Source: Caballeronia concitans (GTDB lineage: Bacteria; Pseudomonadota; Gammaproteobacteria; Burkholderiales; Burkholderiaceae). From it: 64,000 nucleotides of DNA. The notes beneath the pieces were generated by a model, which searched no databases, had not been told where the DNA came from, and saw nothing but the letters and a program-made list of their open reading frames with translations. Positions 8,428-16,323 of this stretch are shown piece after piece. The stretch is taken from assembly GCF_001544615.1 (NCBI RefSeq), contig NZ_FCNV02000011.1, positions 165,359 through 229,358 on the forward strand, written 5' to 3'. Position numbers and translations under genes: made by a program. Numbering within the stretch: position 1 is the first letter of the stretch; every line of letters starts with the position of its first letter.

Positions 8428-9423
8428 ATGTCGTTTCCAGAATGGGGGCATTCGTACAATGCTCTCTATGTGCCGCTGACGAGCGACTGGCAATGCTCGC
8501 TCGTGCCTGCCCGTGACGTGCAGGACGTTGATCGCGGCTGGACACTCTCCTATGAGGAGCGTCAGAAAGCGCGCAAGGGTCGCGAAGAACAGATTGAGCA
8601 GGACCGGGGAGACTTCGACCGGCTTTTCCGGGTTGACACGAGCCGCCGCGCGGCGCGCGCCTGTAGTGACTTCAGCGCCTATGCCGCGTTTATCAGCGAA
8701 CATCTGCGTATCTCGCGCCTGGCCGCGCCGGTCGATGGGGAAGGCGTGACGCGCATCCTTCGCGGCGCGGTGCGCGATGGCTCGCTCATTCCCGCTATTA
8801 ACCGGGCGTGGCGGGGTAGTCGGCGGGTGAGCCGGGCCTACGCGCCGCAAAGCTGGCCGAAGCGAGCGCCGGACCCGAAGCCGACCGTCTACGGGGTCGG
8901 TAACGGCTACTTCGTACCACTTGATGCGAGCGGATACTTTATCGACCGCACGCCCTATGTTCCGGTTGCCGCGAGCGCGAGCAATGCCGCCGGTTCAAAC
9001 GGCGGGGCTGATTGGCTTGGCGCGGTCGAGGCGGCGGCGGGAGGGTTGCTTGGTGGGGGTGACGATGACTCGGACGTCAGCGACGATACGCCGGACCTTG
9101 CCGAGAGCATGGCTGACGATTCAGCCGATGGCGATGTGTCGGACGATTCAACCCCGCTTGGCGATGCTCAGCCGTTCGACTATCAGCCTGATATGCCGGA
9201 CGGCGATGAGGAACAAGTCGCGGCGCGGGGAGTTCGTATGACGGGAAACGAGCCGGGGGGCTTCGCCATTAACCCCAATGGCCAAGACGTGGATTACTTC
9301 GATTCAGACGGCAATCTTTCGGCGCAATATCATGGAAGCCACGGCGAACCGCACGGACACAATTTTTCTGACGGTGTGCGGGACAACACGCATCTTCCGA
9401 TGTCACCGATCAACTTTGACTAG
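8428..9423 (+). CDS. Putative polymorphic toxin with short His-rich C-terminal domain
   Basis: I do not recognise the whole protein (331 aa from ATG 8428, which has GGAG six nt upstream; the frame is open to 8305). It has three visible parts. Residues 1-180 form a charged, tryptophan/tyrosine-containing N-terminal region. Residues 185-262 are a Gly/Ala then strongly Asp/Ser-rich acidic linker. Residues 270-331 are a compact C-terminal tip with GFAINPNGQDVDYFDSDGN, then YHGSHGEPHGHNF and THLPMSPI. This plan of linker plus short His-containing tip, followed directly by an immunity-like gene, is typical of polymorphic toxins. No signal peptide, Rhs repeats or VgrG/PAAR domain is visible. The catalytic family is not assigned, and toxin function is an inference from architecture and neighbour. 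Confidence 0.6.
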   Translation: MSFPEWGHSYNALYVPLTSDWQCSLVPARDVQDVDRGWTLSYEERQKARKGREEQIEQDRGDFDRLFRVDTSRRAARACSDFSAYAAFISEHLRISRLAAPVDGEGVTRILRGAVRDGSLIPAINRAWRGSRRVSRAYAPQSWPKRAPDPKPTVYGVGNGYFVPLDASGYFIDRTPYVPVAASASNAAGSNGGADWLGAVEAAAGGLLGGGDDDSDVSDDTPDLAESMADDSADGDVSDDSTPLGDAQPFDYQPDMPDGDEEQVAARGVRMTGNEPGGFAINPNGQDVDYFDSDGNLSAQYHGSHGEPHGHNFSDGVRDNTHLPMSPINFD

Positions 9424-9447
9424 GCGCGTGCAGAATAAAGGACCCTT

Positions 9448-9912
9448 ATGAGCAACGCAAACAAGACATGGGGCTGGCATCTTGCCAAGGGTGGTAATTG
9501 GCTTGAATTGGTCCTTGGTGGATATTCTTCTTTTCACGATTCCGCCGTACGCTCACTCTGTTTGCAGAGAATCCGGCGAACTCATGAAGGGGTGAGCGGC
9601 CTTCCGTTGCCGGGAAATCGCACACGCGAATTGCTGGACCTTCGGCTGGAGGTGTTTCACAACCGGTATGGTGCACCGCCCGTTTCGGGTCATCCGGATT
9701 ACATAGCGGTACTAGATTTTCTGGATATTCAAGTGTCGGATATCGACGTGAACGGTATGGTGGAAGAAGCAACGATTATGGAAATGACGCTTGCAAAAAC
9801 GCCGGAAGGTTTGATCCAACTTGACCTTACTCCAAATGTTGGCCTTGATATACGGCTAATGTGTAAGGAAGCTGTTGTTGTCGATTTGCGCCCTTACACG
9901 CGCGACGTCTAG
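9448..9912 (+). CDS. Imm50-like immunity protein
   Basis: This 154-aa protein starts 24 nt after the toxin gene, with AAGGA at 9438-9442, so the two are probably cotranscribed. GYSSFHDSAVRSLCLQR (about residues 25-41) closely resembles the conserved GYWPSFHDAEV-type signature of Imm50 immunity proteins. The C-terminal half has the expected beta-strand pattern ending in a Cys-containing strand (IRLMCKEAVVVDLRPY). Such proteins bind and neutralise the partner toxin in the cytosol. Base composition is lower in GC than the flanking host genes, a sign of transfer. The family match is from memory of the motif, not from a search. Confidence 0.65.
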   Translation: MSNANKTWGWHLAKGGNWLELVLGGYSSFHDSAVRSLCLQRIRRTHEGVSGLPLPGNRTRELLDLRLEVFHNRYGAPPVSGHPDYIAVLDFLDIQVSDIDVNGMVEEATIMEMTLAKTPEGLIQLDLTPNVGLDIRLMCKEAVVVDLRPYTRDV

Positions 9913-9935
9913 TTGCTTTCCGGCAGCAAAATTCA

Positions 9936-10877
9936 TCAATAGGCGGCTTTTTTGTGGACGGCCACCGAGTCAACCTGCCAGCCCAAATACATGCGCCGCC
10001 CTTTCTTGACGAGCGCGAGCGCCGCCGTCGAGAGCGGAACGCGGTGCGGCTCTTTTGCCTTCATCCGCTCGCACGGTACGGTCCAGATACCCGCTTTAAG
10101 GTCGAATCCGCCCCACGTCGCGCCACGTTCGCCGCCGCGCGCCGCCGTCAGACTCAGAAACATCAGGGCGGCGCGCGTGGCTTCGGCTTGCTGGAATTCA
10201 GCGACATGCTTCTTCACGAATGTGCGCACGTCGCGCACGGCATCGCGGGCTGACGTTCCTTCTTGCCCGTCTGCTTGGGCAGGATGTGATCGACCACGCT
10301 AACGGGATTCGCTGCAATGTGGCCAAGCGCCCCAAGCCCATTGCATGACCGCGTGCACTCATTGGCGCGTGCGGGAGGCGGTTTCTTGTTTTTCGAGCCA
10401 GATGAGACGCAGCACGTCCGCGCAATCGGCGGGCTTAATCGCGTTCAGCTTCTTCGCGCCGATCTTCGGAAAGACGTACGTCTGTAGCGTGTTGATCCAC
10501 TGATCGGCGTGTTTCGCGTTCTTCCAGCCCGGTTTCAGTTCCTCGTACAGTTCGCGCGCTGCCTTCTCAAAGCTGAGCGCAGCGGCGGCAGCAGCGGCGA
10601 CCTCGCGTTCGCGGTTGCGCTGCTCGATAGGATCGTCCCCAGAATCGAGAATCTTGCACATGGCGAGCGCCTTCTCGCGGGAGTCCGCGATCGATGTGTT
10701 TGGATATGTGCCGAGGCCTGCATCGCGACGCTTTCCCGTTATCGGGCTGGTGAAGCGGAACGTCCACTTATTGCCGGTCTTGGTCGGTGTGAGGAAGAGC
10801 CTCGTTACCTTGCCATCGAATACCGATTTATCGTCCGGTCGTAACGCTTTCGCTTGTTTGTCCGTCGATGCGATTTT
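9936..10877 (-). pseudogene. Decayed P4-family tyrosine integrase
   Basis: Read leftwards from about 10877, the frame gives an Arm-DNA-binding domain of the P4 type (TFRFTSPITGKRRDAGLGTY, then SIADSREKALAM) and an SAM-like core-binding domain (LSFEKAARELYEELKPGWK). It then meets an in-frame TGA at 10359-10361, where TRQ is followed by a stop in place of an expected Arg. Continuing past it requires removing one G from a run at 10330-10333, giving HIAANPVSVVDHILPKQTGK. A second shift near 10236-10240, consistent with one missing base in MPW-RDVRTF, restores the catalytic domain (LTAARGGERGATW with the first catalytic Arg). The protein then ends at VAVHKKAAY without the HxxR box or the nucleophilic Tyr. 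The normal start codon is also lost (TGA at 10878-10880). It is non-functional. Confidence 0.85.
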
Positions 10878-11015
10878 TCAGCCGATCAGCCCTCGGCGAA
10901 CGGCGGACAGTGCTGCAATAATGCAGACTCAAACGGACAAATGCGAAAGGTAAGTTATTAAGTCAAAGGGAGATTGCGGAATTTTCCGGAACATGCTGGA
11001 CCTTGTTATGTCGGT

Positions 11016-11075
11016 CTCCGTCTCCGCCAGTGGTAGGAAGAAAGCCCCGCAAGTCGAAAGACTTGCGGGGCTTTT
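11016..11075. repeat. Right attachment repeat with duplicated terminator
   Basis: This is the second copy of the 60-bp direct repeat: tRNA-Ser 3' end remnant, linker and terminator stem (11044-11071) with a T5 tail. No other tRNA part precedes it. The 145 bp from here to the next gene (11222) show no gene or clear signal, and neither do the 138 bp between the integrase remnant and the repeat. Confidence 0.9.
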
Positions 11076-11221
11076 TGTTCATGGGCAAAACAGAAACGAT
11101 TCGTTCTGCTTTCTTTTCGACGTGCATGCGTGAACCGCGATCTAGAAGCACGAGTAACCACCGCCCGCGCCATCGACAACCGGCGGCATGGCAGCCGCCG
11201 GCCGTACCGCCGATACCGCGC

Positions 11222-11992
11222 TTACTTGCTCGAAGCAATCCGCTCTTCGATATGCTTCGCGCGCGAAGGCGACGACGGATGCGAGCTGAGCATGCTCGAC
11301 TTGCCGCCATCCAGCGCCGCCAGCTTCTGGAACGCCGTCACGAGACCGGCCGGGTTGTAGCCCTTCTTCTTCTGCTGGTCGAACGAGTAATCGTCCGCGG
11401 CGCTTTCCTGCGACTGCGAGAACTGCGCGTTGATGAACTTCTCCGACAGATCGCCGAGTTGCGAAGACGACAGGCTGCCGACCACGCCGCCAGCCTGCGA
11501 CGCCACCGAGCGCGCCGCCGACGTCGCATAGGCGAGCTGCATCGCCTTCTTCGTGTGGCCGAGCGCCACGTGGCCCATCTCGTGACCGACGACGCCGCGC
11601 ACTTCGTCGTCGTTCATCATGTCCATCAGGCCGCTGTAGACGCGCACGCAGCCGTTCGCCATCGCCCACGCATTGACGTCCTTCGTGATGTAGACCTTGT
11701 AGTTGACCGGCACGCCGTTGATGTTGTCGCCCAGTTGCTTCGAGATGCGGTTCAGGCGCTGCGCGTACTGGCTCGATGCCGGCGCGATCTTGCTTTCGGC
11801 GTCCATCTGCGCGCAGGACTTGTCGGAGAGCGCGCGGACGTCGCTGTCGCTGAGCGAGAACGCCTGAGTGGCCATCTGGCCCGATTGGAGCAGCGCGTCG
11901 GGATTCATATTGGCGACGCTGCCGCACGATGCGAGCGTCACCACGGCCGCTGCGATAGCGGAAGCGCCCAATGCCAAGCGAGAGAATTTCAT
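11222..11992 (-). CDS. M48-family metalloprotease lipoprotein (LoiP/YggG-like)
   Basis: This 256-aa protein has a lipoprotein signal peptide with lipobox LASC (Cys23), so it is probably anchored in the outer or inner membrane facing the periplasm. The zinc site is HEMGH at 137-141, with the third ligand region ESAAD at 196-200, the gluzincin arrangement of M48 peptidases. The length and the NAWAMANGCVRVYSGLMD segment match the LoiP/YggG group, which acts in outer-membrane protein quality control. It is a single-gene unit divergent from the next gene. Substrates are unknown here. It reads towards the islet and ends 146 bp from the right repeat, so the islet did not disrupt it. Confidence 0.9.
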   Translation of the reverse strand: MKFSRLALGASAIAAAVVTLASCGSVANMNPDALLQSGQMATQAFSLSDSDVRALSDKSCAQMDAESKIAPASSQYAQRLNRISKQLGDNINGVPVNYKVYITKDVNAWAMANGCVRVYSGLMDMMNDDEVRGVVGHEMGHVALGHTKKAMQLAYATSAARSVASQAGGVVGSLSSSQLGDLSEKFINAQFSQSQESAADDYSFDQQKKKGYNPAGLVTAFQKLAALDGGKSSMLSSHPSSPSRAKHIEERIASSK

Positions 11993-12332
11993 GGTCTACC
12001 TTTGTGATCTGTTGTGATTGTCGGTCCGCAAGCGTTCGCGGACGGGCGCAATCCTCAATGGGCGCCGCGCCGTAAGCTATCCGAAAATTCCTATTCTGCA
12101 GACGAAGGTAGATAGAAAGCCAGTCGTGATGTGAATCAGTGGCGCGTGCGAGGCGAATCAGGCGGTCGGGGGAAATTAGAAGCGGGGCGAGCTTAGCGAC
12201 TTTCGGATAAATCCTTGCGTTTTCGTAAGTTCCGAGCCGGTAATAGGACGTTACCAAGTCAAACACTCGCCGCGCCATTCTTCGCTATAGTCGGTCCGAC
12301 ACAACAAACAACCCATCGAGGTAAGGCATCAC
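11993..12332. other. Divergent intergenic region
   Basis: This 340-bp region serves the M48 gene (leftward) and the Pro/His-rich gene (rightward). The nonamer TTTCGGATA occurs once in each direction, on the minus strand at 12078-12086 and on the plus strand at 12201-12209, facing each gene. A -10-like TATAGT is at 12286-12291 without a good -35. No RNA gene was recognised. Confidence 0.4.
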
Positions 12333-12692
12333 ATGAACAAGGTTTCGAAGGCTTCCGTGGCCTACGCGCTCGTCATCGGCGGTCTGACGCTGTCGGGTGC
12401 GGCGATGGCGGGAGTTTCCGTGGGCGTGAACATCGGGGTTCCCGCGCCTGTGTATGTCGCGCCGGCGCCTGTGTACGCGCCGCCTCCGCCGCCCGTCGTG
12501 TATGCGCCCGCGCCGATGTACGCGCAACCGGCCGTCGTGATCGGCTGGCACGGCGATCATTACTGGGACGGCCGCCGTTATTGGGATCGCGACGACTGGT
12601 ATCGTCACAACGGACGCGGTCACGCGTACGGGCACGAGGAACATGGGGATCACGGGGATCACGGGGATCACGGGCGCCACGGCTGGCACTGA
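12333..12692 (+). CDS. Small secreted Pro/His-rich protein, copy 1
   Basis: This 119-aa protein has a signal peptide (about residues 1-26, ending SGAAMAG). Next come a VPAPVYVAPAPVYAPPPPPV proline/tyrosine stretch and the motif GWHGDHYWDGRRYWDRDDW. The C-terminus is His/Gly/Asp-rich with a repeated HGD unit (repeat DNA unit ggggatcac around 12646-12674). I know no function for the family; the His-rich tail suggests metal binding or a cell-surface role. It is paralogous to the next gene, 238 bp downstream. Its own terminator follows, so the two are probably separate units. Confidence 0.85.
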   Translation: MNKVSKASVAYALVIGGLTLSGAAMAGVSVGVNIGVPAPVYVAPAPVYAPPPPPVVYAPAPMYAQPAVVIGWHGDHYWDGRRYWDRDDWYRHNGRGHAYGHEEHGDHGDHGDHGRHGWH

Positions 12693-12716
12693 GCCGCGAA
12701 CGCTCCGGTCAATGAG

Positions 12717-12746
12717 AAAAAACCACCCGCGAGGGTGGTTTTTTCG
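12717..12746. terminator. Terminator between the two paralogues
   Basis: The stem AACCACCC/GGGTGGTT (12721-12728 and 12733-12740) with loop GCGA is flanked by A4 on the left and T6 on the right. It could act in both directions and ends copy 1. Confidence 0.88.
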
Positions 12747-12929
12747 TTTCCGGCCGCCGATTACCGCGCGTCACCCTGTTGGCCTGTGGCGACAGAATGT
12801 AACAAAAGGTAAGCTTTCCTCTGACATTACGTTCGGCGGCAAAGCAACTTACAAAGCTGAAATATCGCGTTGAAAGCTTGCCGTTATATTTTGTCGTACG
12901 CGAACAACCAGAACACGAGGACAAAACGT

Positions 12930-13298
12930 ATGAAAGCCAAACTGACGGGGCGAATCTTCACGAGCGTATCGATTGTCACGGCATGCGCCACGACGGCCGG
13001 CCTGGCCAATGCCGCCGATGTCCACGTGGGCGTCAATATCGGCACGCCTGCGCCGGTGTATGTCGCGCCGACGCCGGTGTACGCGCCGCCTCCGCCGCCT
13101 GTCGTGTATGCGCCGCGGCCCGCGCCGATGTATGCGCAACCGGCCATCGTGATCGGTTGGCACGGCGACCGTTACTGGGACGGCCGGCGCTACTGGAGCC
13201 GCGGCGACTGGGATCGGCATCACGGTTACGGGCGCGGCCACGACAAACACGGTCACGGCCATGGAAACGGTCACGGCAACGGCCACGGACACCACTGA
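12930..13298 (+). CDS. Small secreted Pro/His-rich protein, copy 2
   Basis: This 122-aa protein has a signal peptide (MKAKLTGRIFTSVSIVTACA, cleavage near NAAD). It has the same plan as its upstream neighbour: a VHVGVNIGTPAPVYVAPTPV opening, a proline-rich stretch, GWHGDRYWDGRRYWSRGDW and a Gly/His-only tail of about 25 residues. The start was set at ATG 12930, where the match to copy 1 begins and GAGG lies upstream; the frame is open back to 12870. The pair is a tandem duplication with conserved core and divergent tails. Function is unknown, and the His/Gly tail is a plausible metal ligand. Confidence 0.85.
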   Translation: MKAKLTGRIFTSVSIVTACATTAGLANAADVHVGVNIGTPAPVYVAPTPVYAPPPPPVVYAPRPAPMYAQPAIVIGWHGDRYWDGRRYWSRGDWDRHHGYGRGHDKHGHGHGNGHGNGHGHH

Positions 13299-13301
13299 AC
13301 G

Positions 13302-13339
13302 GCAAAAGGGCCGCTTCCGAACGAAAGCAGCCCTTTTGC
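13302..13339. terminator. Terminator between convergent copy 2 and fabI
   Basis: The perfect 10-bp arms GCAAAAGGGC (13302-13311) and GCCCTTTTGC (13330-13339) enclose an 18-nt loop that can extend the stem. It sits between two genes that face each other and can serve both. Confidence 0.75.
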
Positions 13340-13372
13340 ATGAACCGGACAGTGCGGCAAATGCCGCGGGCC

Positions 13373-14164
13373 TTACTCGCCGATGCCCGCCATTCCGCCG
13401 ACGACCGCGTGGAAGCCGGAATCGACGTGCACGATTTCCGCGCTCACGCCGCTCGCCAGTTCTGACAGCAGGAACGCCGCGACGTTGCCCACTTGCTCGA
13501 TCGTCACGTTGCGCTTGAGCGGCGCGTTGTCTTCGACGAAATCGAGAATCTTGCCGAAGCTCTTGATGCCGCTTGCCGCGAGCGTCTTGATCGGGCCGGC
13601 CGAAATGCCGTTCACGCGCACGCCCTTGCTTCCGAGCGATGCCGCGAGATAGCGCACGCTCGCTTCGAGCGATGCCTTCGCGAGACCCATCGTGTTGTAG
13701 TTCGGAATCGCGCGCTCGGCGCCGAGATAGCTGAGCGTGAGGAGCGACGCATTGTCGGACAGCATCGACTGCGCGGCCTTGGCGAGCGCCGGGAAGCTGT
13801 ACGCGGAGATGTCATGGGCGATGCGGAAGTTCTCGCGCGTCATGCCTTCGAGGAAGTCGCCCGCGATCGCTTCGCGCGGCGCGAAGCCGATGGAATGCAC
13901 GATGCCGTCGAGCGTGCCCCAGCGTTCCTTCAGCGCGGCGAAGAGGGCGTCGATTTCCGCGTCGCTGCCCACGTCGCACGGGTAGATCATGTCGCTGCCG
14001 AACTCCGTCGCGAATTCGGTGATGCGGTCTTTGAAGCGCTCGCCGACATACGTGAACGCCAGTTCCGCGCCTTCGCGCTTGCAGGCCTGCGCGATGCCGT
14101 ATGCGATCGAGCGGTTCGACAGCAAGCCCGTCAGCAGAATTCGTTTTCCAGCGAGAAAGCCCAT
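13373..14164 (-). CDS. fabI: Enoyl-[acyl-carrier-protein] reductase (NADH)
   Basis: FabI reduces trans-2-enoyl-ACP in the last step of each round of fatty acid elongation and is the target of triclosan. The protein is 263 aa from ATG 14164, which has AAGGA upstream (14170-14175). It is a short-chain dehydrogenase fold with an N-terminal nucleotide site ([16 protein letters not shown]) and the FabI active site Tyr146, Tyr156 and Lys163 ([10 protein letters not shown]). The numbering coincides with the E. coli enzyme. The frame is open upstream to 14278, but that extension has no family match. Confidence 0.96.
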   Translation of the reverse strand: MGFLAGKRILLTGLLSNRSIAYGIAQACKREGAELAFTYVGERFKDRITEFATEFGSDMIYPCDVGSDAEIDALFAALKERWGTLDGIVHSIGFAPREAIAGDFLEGMTRENFRIAHDISAYSFPALAKAAQSMLSDNASLLTLSYLGAERAIPNYNTMGLAKASLEASVRYLAASLGSKGVRVNGISAGPIKTLAASGIKSFGKILDFVEDNAPLKRNVTIEQVGNVAAFLLSELASGVSAEIVHVDSGFHAVVGGMAGIGE

Positions 14165-14429
14165 GAATGCTCCTTGAGTGTCAATGTCACGCGAGGCGCG
14201 CGGCGGGTCGCCGTTCATTGCGAGTGCGCGCTTCGCGTCGGGTGCAGGGCGCATCGGTTCGGCGGGGCGGGCAGGCATCGTGCTAAGGGGCCAGCCATGC
14301 GCCGAAACCGGATGGCGTTTTGATTGGGTAGAATTCTCTCACATCGACACTGCGGTCCGGCCTGTCTCACGGCTTCGCACGCTGCGTTATTCATCGCGCC
14401 GGGGCCATCATTTATCTCGCAAGGAGCCT

Positions 14430-16313
14430 ATGACCGGGCTGACGACGACCGCCACGCCGATCCCATCATCGCCCGCATGGGGCAAGTGCATGGCGCTCGC
14501 GCTCGCGGCATGGATCGCGTCGAGTTCGGGCAGTCCGGCGCACGCGGCGCACGCCATCGCGCAGTACGGCGAGCCGAAATATCCGCCTGGCTTCAGGCAC
14601 TTCGACTACGTCAATCCCGACGCCCCGCGCGACGGCACGCTCGTGCTCGCGAATCCGAACCGTCTGACGAGCTTCGACAAGTTCAATCCGTTCACGCTGC
14701 GCGGCAATCCCGCGCCGGGTCTCGGGCTGATGTTCGAAAGCCTGACGACGGGCAGTTCCGACGAAGTGGCGAGCGCGTATTGCCTGCTTGCCGACGACAT
14801 CGCCGTCGCACCCGATGGCCTTTCGGCGACCTTCCACATCAATCCGAAAGCGCGCTTCACCAATGGCGATCCCGTCACGGCCGAGGACGTCAAGTTCTCG
14901 TTCGAGACGCTGAAAAGTCCGAAGGCCGCGCCGCAGTTTTCCGTGTACTTCGGGCAGATCGCGCGCGCGGTCGTCGTGGACCGGCTGACGATCCGCTTCG
15001 AATTCAAGGTCGCAACGCGCGAAATGCCGCTGCTCGCGGGCGGCATGCCGGTGTTCTCGCGCAAGTGGGGCATGCGGGCGGACGGCACGCGCGTTCCGTT
15101 CGATCAGCTCGCGTTCGAGAAGCCGATCGCGAGCGGCGATTACGTCATCGACAGCTTCGACAACGGCCGCACGATCACCTACAAGCGCGATCCGAACTAC
15201 TGGGGCAGGTCGCTGCCGGTGCGAATCGGCACGCACAACTTCGCGCGCATCGACTACAAGCTGTACTCGGACGCCACCGCGCGGCTCGAAGCGTTCAAGG
15301 CAGGCGAGTACGACGTGCTCGTCGAGAATGTCGCGCGAAGCTGGGTGCGGCGGGACATCGGCAAGCGCTTCGACAGCGGCGAACTCATCAAGCGCGAGTT
15401 TCCGCATCACAACGGCACCGGCATGCAGGGCTTCTTCATGAACCTGCGCAGGCCGCTCTTCAAGGACGTGCGCGTGCGGCAGGCGCTGGATCTCGCGCTC
15501 GACTTCGAGTGGCTCAACCGCCAGTTGTTCTTCAATCAGTACAAGCGCACGGACAGTTTCTTCGTCAATACGGATCTGCAGGCGAAAGGCACGCCGAGCG
15601 AAGGCGAACTCGCCATTCTCGAGCCGCTGCGCAAGAAGCTGGATCCCGCCGTGTTCGGCGAAATGCCGAAGCAGCCGGACACCGATCCGCCCGGTTCGCT
15701 GCGCGCCAATCTGATCAAGGCGCGCGAGTTGCTGGCGCAAGCCGGATGGACGTATCGCGATGGCGCGCTGCGTAACGCGAAGGGTCAGCCGTTCGTCTTC
15801 GAGATACTGGACGATACGGGCGGCGGGGCGTCGATGGAGCCGGTCGCCGCCGCGTTCGGGCGCAATCTGCAGAAGCTCGGCATCACGATGAACTTTCGCA
15901 CCGTCGATTACGCGCTGATCCAGAAGCGCCTCGACGCGTTCGACTTCGACATGACGAGCGTGCGTCTGCCCGACGTGCAGGTGCCCGGCACGGAGCAGGT
16001 ATCGCGCTTCGCCAGCCGATACGCCGACGAGCAGGGCTCGGACAACCTCGCGGGCGTGAAGTCGCCGGCTATCGATGCGATCCTGCAAAAGGTCGTCGGC
16101 GCGCAGACGCGCGAGCAGCTCGTGGACGCGACACACGCGCTCGATCGCGTGCTGATGCACGGTTACTACGTGGTGCCGCACTGGTACTCGGCGACGCATC
16201 GCATTGCTTATCGCAACACGCTTGGCTATCCCGCGACGCTGCCGCTCTACTACACAGCGGACGAATGGGTGCTGTCGACGTGGTGGAAGCAGCCCGCCGG
16301 CGCTTCGAAATAA
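14430..16313 (+). CDS. yejA: ABC transporter peptide-binding protein (YejA-like)
   Basis: This is a periplasmic family-5 solute-binding protein of an oligopeptide ABC importer, 627 aa. The signal peptide runs to about residue 40 (ALALAAWIASSSGSPAHA-A). FHINPKARFTNGDPVTAEDV is the usual family-5 signature, and the late GNYWGR-like and TRE-type segments fit the YejA subgroup. ATG 14430 has a strong AAGGAG at 14421-14426; the frame is open to 14178. The following yejB, yejE and yejF genes complete the system, which in E. coli takes up peptides including microcin C. The ligand here is not known. Confidence 0.88.
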   Translation: MTGLTTTATPIPSSPAWGKCMALALAAWIASSSGSPAHAAHAIAQYGEPKYPPGFRHFDYVNPDAPRDGTLVLANPNRLTSFDKFNPFTLRGNPAPGLGLMFESLTTGSSDEVASAYCLLADDIAVAPDGLSATFHINPKARFTNGDPVTAEDVKFSFETLKSPKAAPQFSVYFGQIARAVVVDRLTIRFEFKVATREMPLLAGGMPVFSRKWGMRADGTRVPFDQLAFEKPIASGDYVIDSFDNGRTITYKRDPNYWGRSLPVRIGTHNFARIDYKLYSDATARLEAFKAGEYDVLVENVARSWVRRDIGKRFDSGELIKREFPHHNGTGMQGFFMNLRRPLFKDVRVRQALDLALDFEWLNRQLFFNQYKRTDSFFVNTDLQAKGTPSEGELAILEPLRKKLDPAVFGEMPKQPDTDPPGSLRANLIKARELLAQAGWTYRDGALRNAKGQPFVFEILDDTGGGASMEPVAAAFGRNLQKLGITMNFRTVDYALIQKRLDAFDFDMTSVRLPDVQVPGTEQVSRFASRYADEQGSDNLAGVKSPAIDAILQKVVGAQTREQLVDATHALDRVLMHGYYVVPHWYSATHRIAYRNTLGYPATLPLYYTADEWVLSTWWKQPAGASK

Positions 16314-16323
16314 AGGACGAGCC

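Larger units (their letters stand above)
8013..11075. mobile_element. 3.0-kb islet integrated at the tRNA-Ser 3' end
   Basis: Positions 8013-8072 and 11016-11075 are a direct repeat of 60 bp with a single mismatch (G 8039 versus A 11042), exactly 3003 bp apart. The left copy is the end of the intact tRNA-Ser plus its terminator; the right copy is the duplicate made by integration. Inside are a putative toxin gene, an Imm50-like gene and a decayed P4-family integrase reading leftwards next to the right repeat. This is the arrangement left by tyrosine-recombinase islands. The immunity gene is visibly less GC-rich than the host genes. The element can no longer move by itself because its integrase is broken. 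Confidence 0.88.

Noticed and set aside
10198-10425. Separate small open frame inside the integrase remnant
   Set aside because: It is an out-of-frame reading of the decayed integrase; the neighbouring frames give the family sequence.
12640-12680. CRISPR-like short repeats in the His-rich gene
   Set aside because: The repeated ggggatcac unit is coding (HGD repeats) and has no unique spacers. No CRISPR array was found anywhere in the window.
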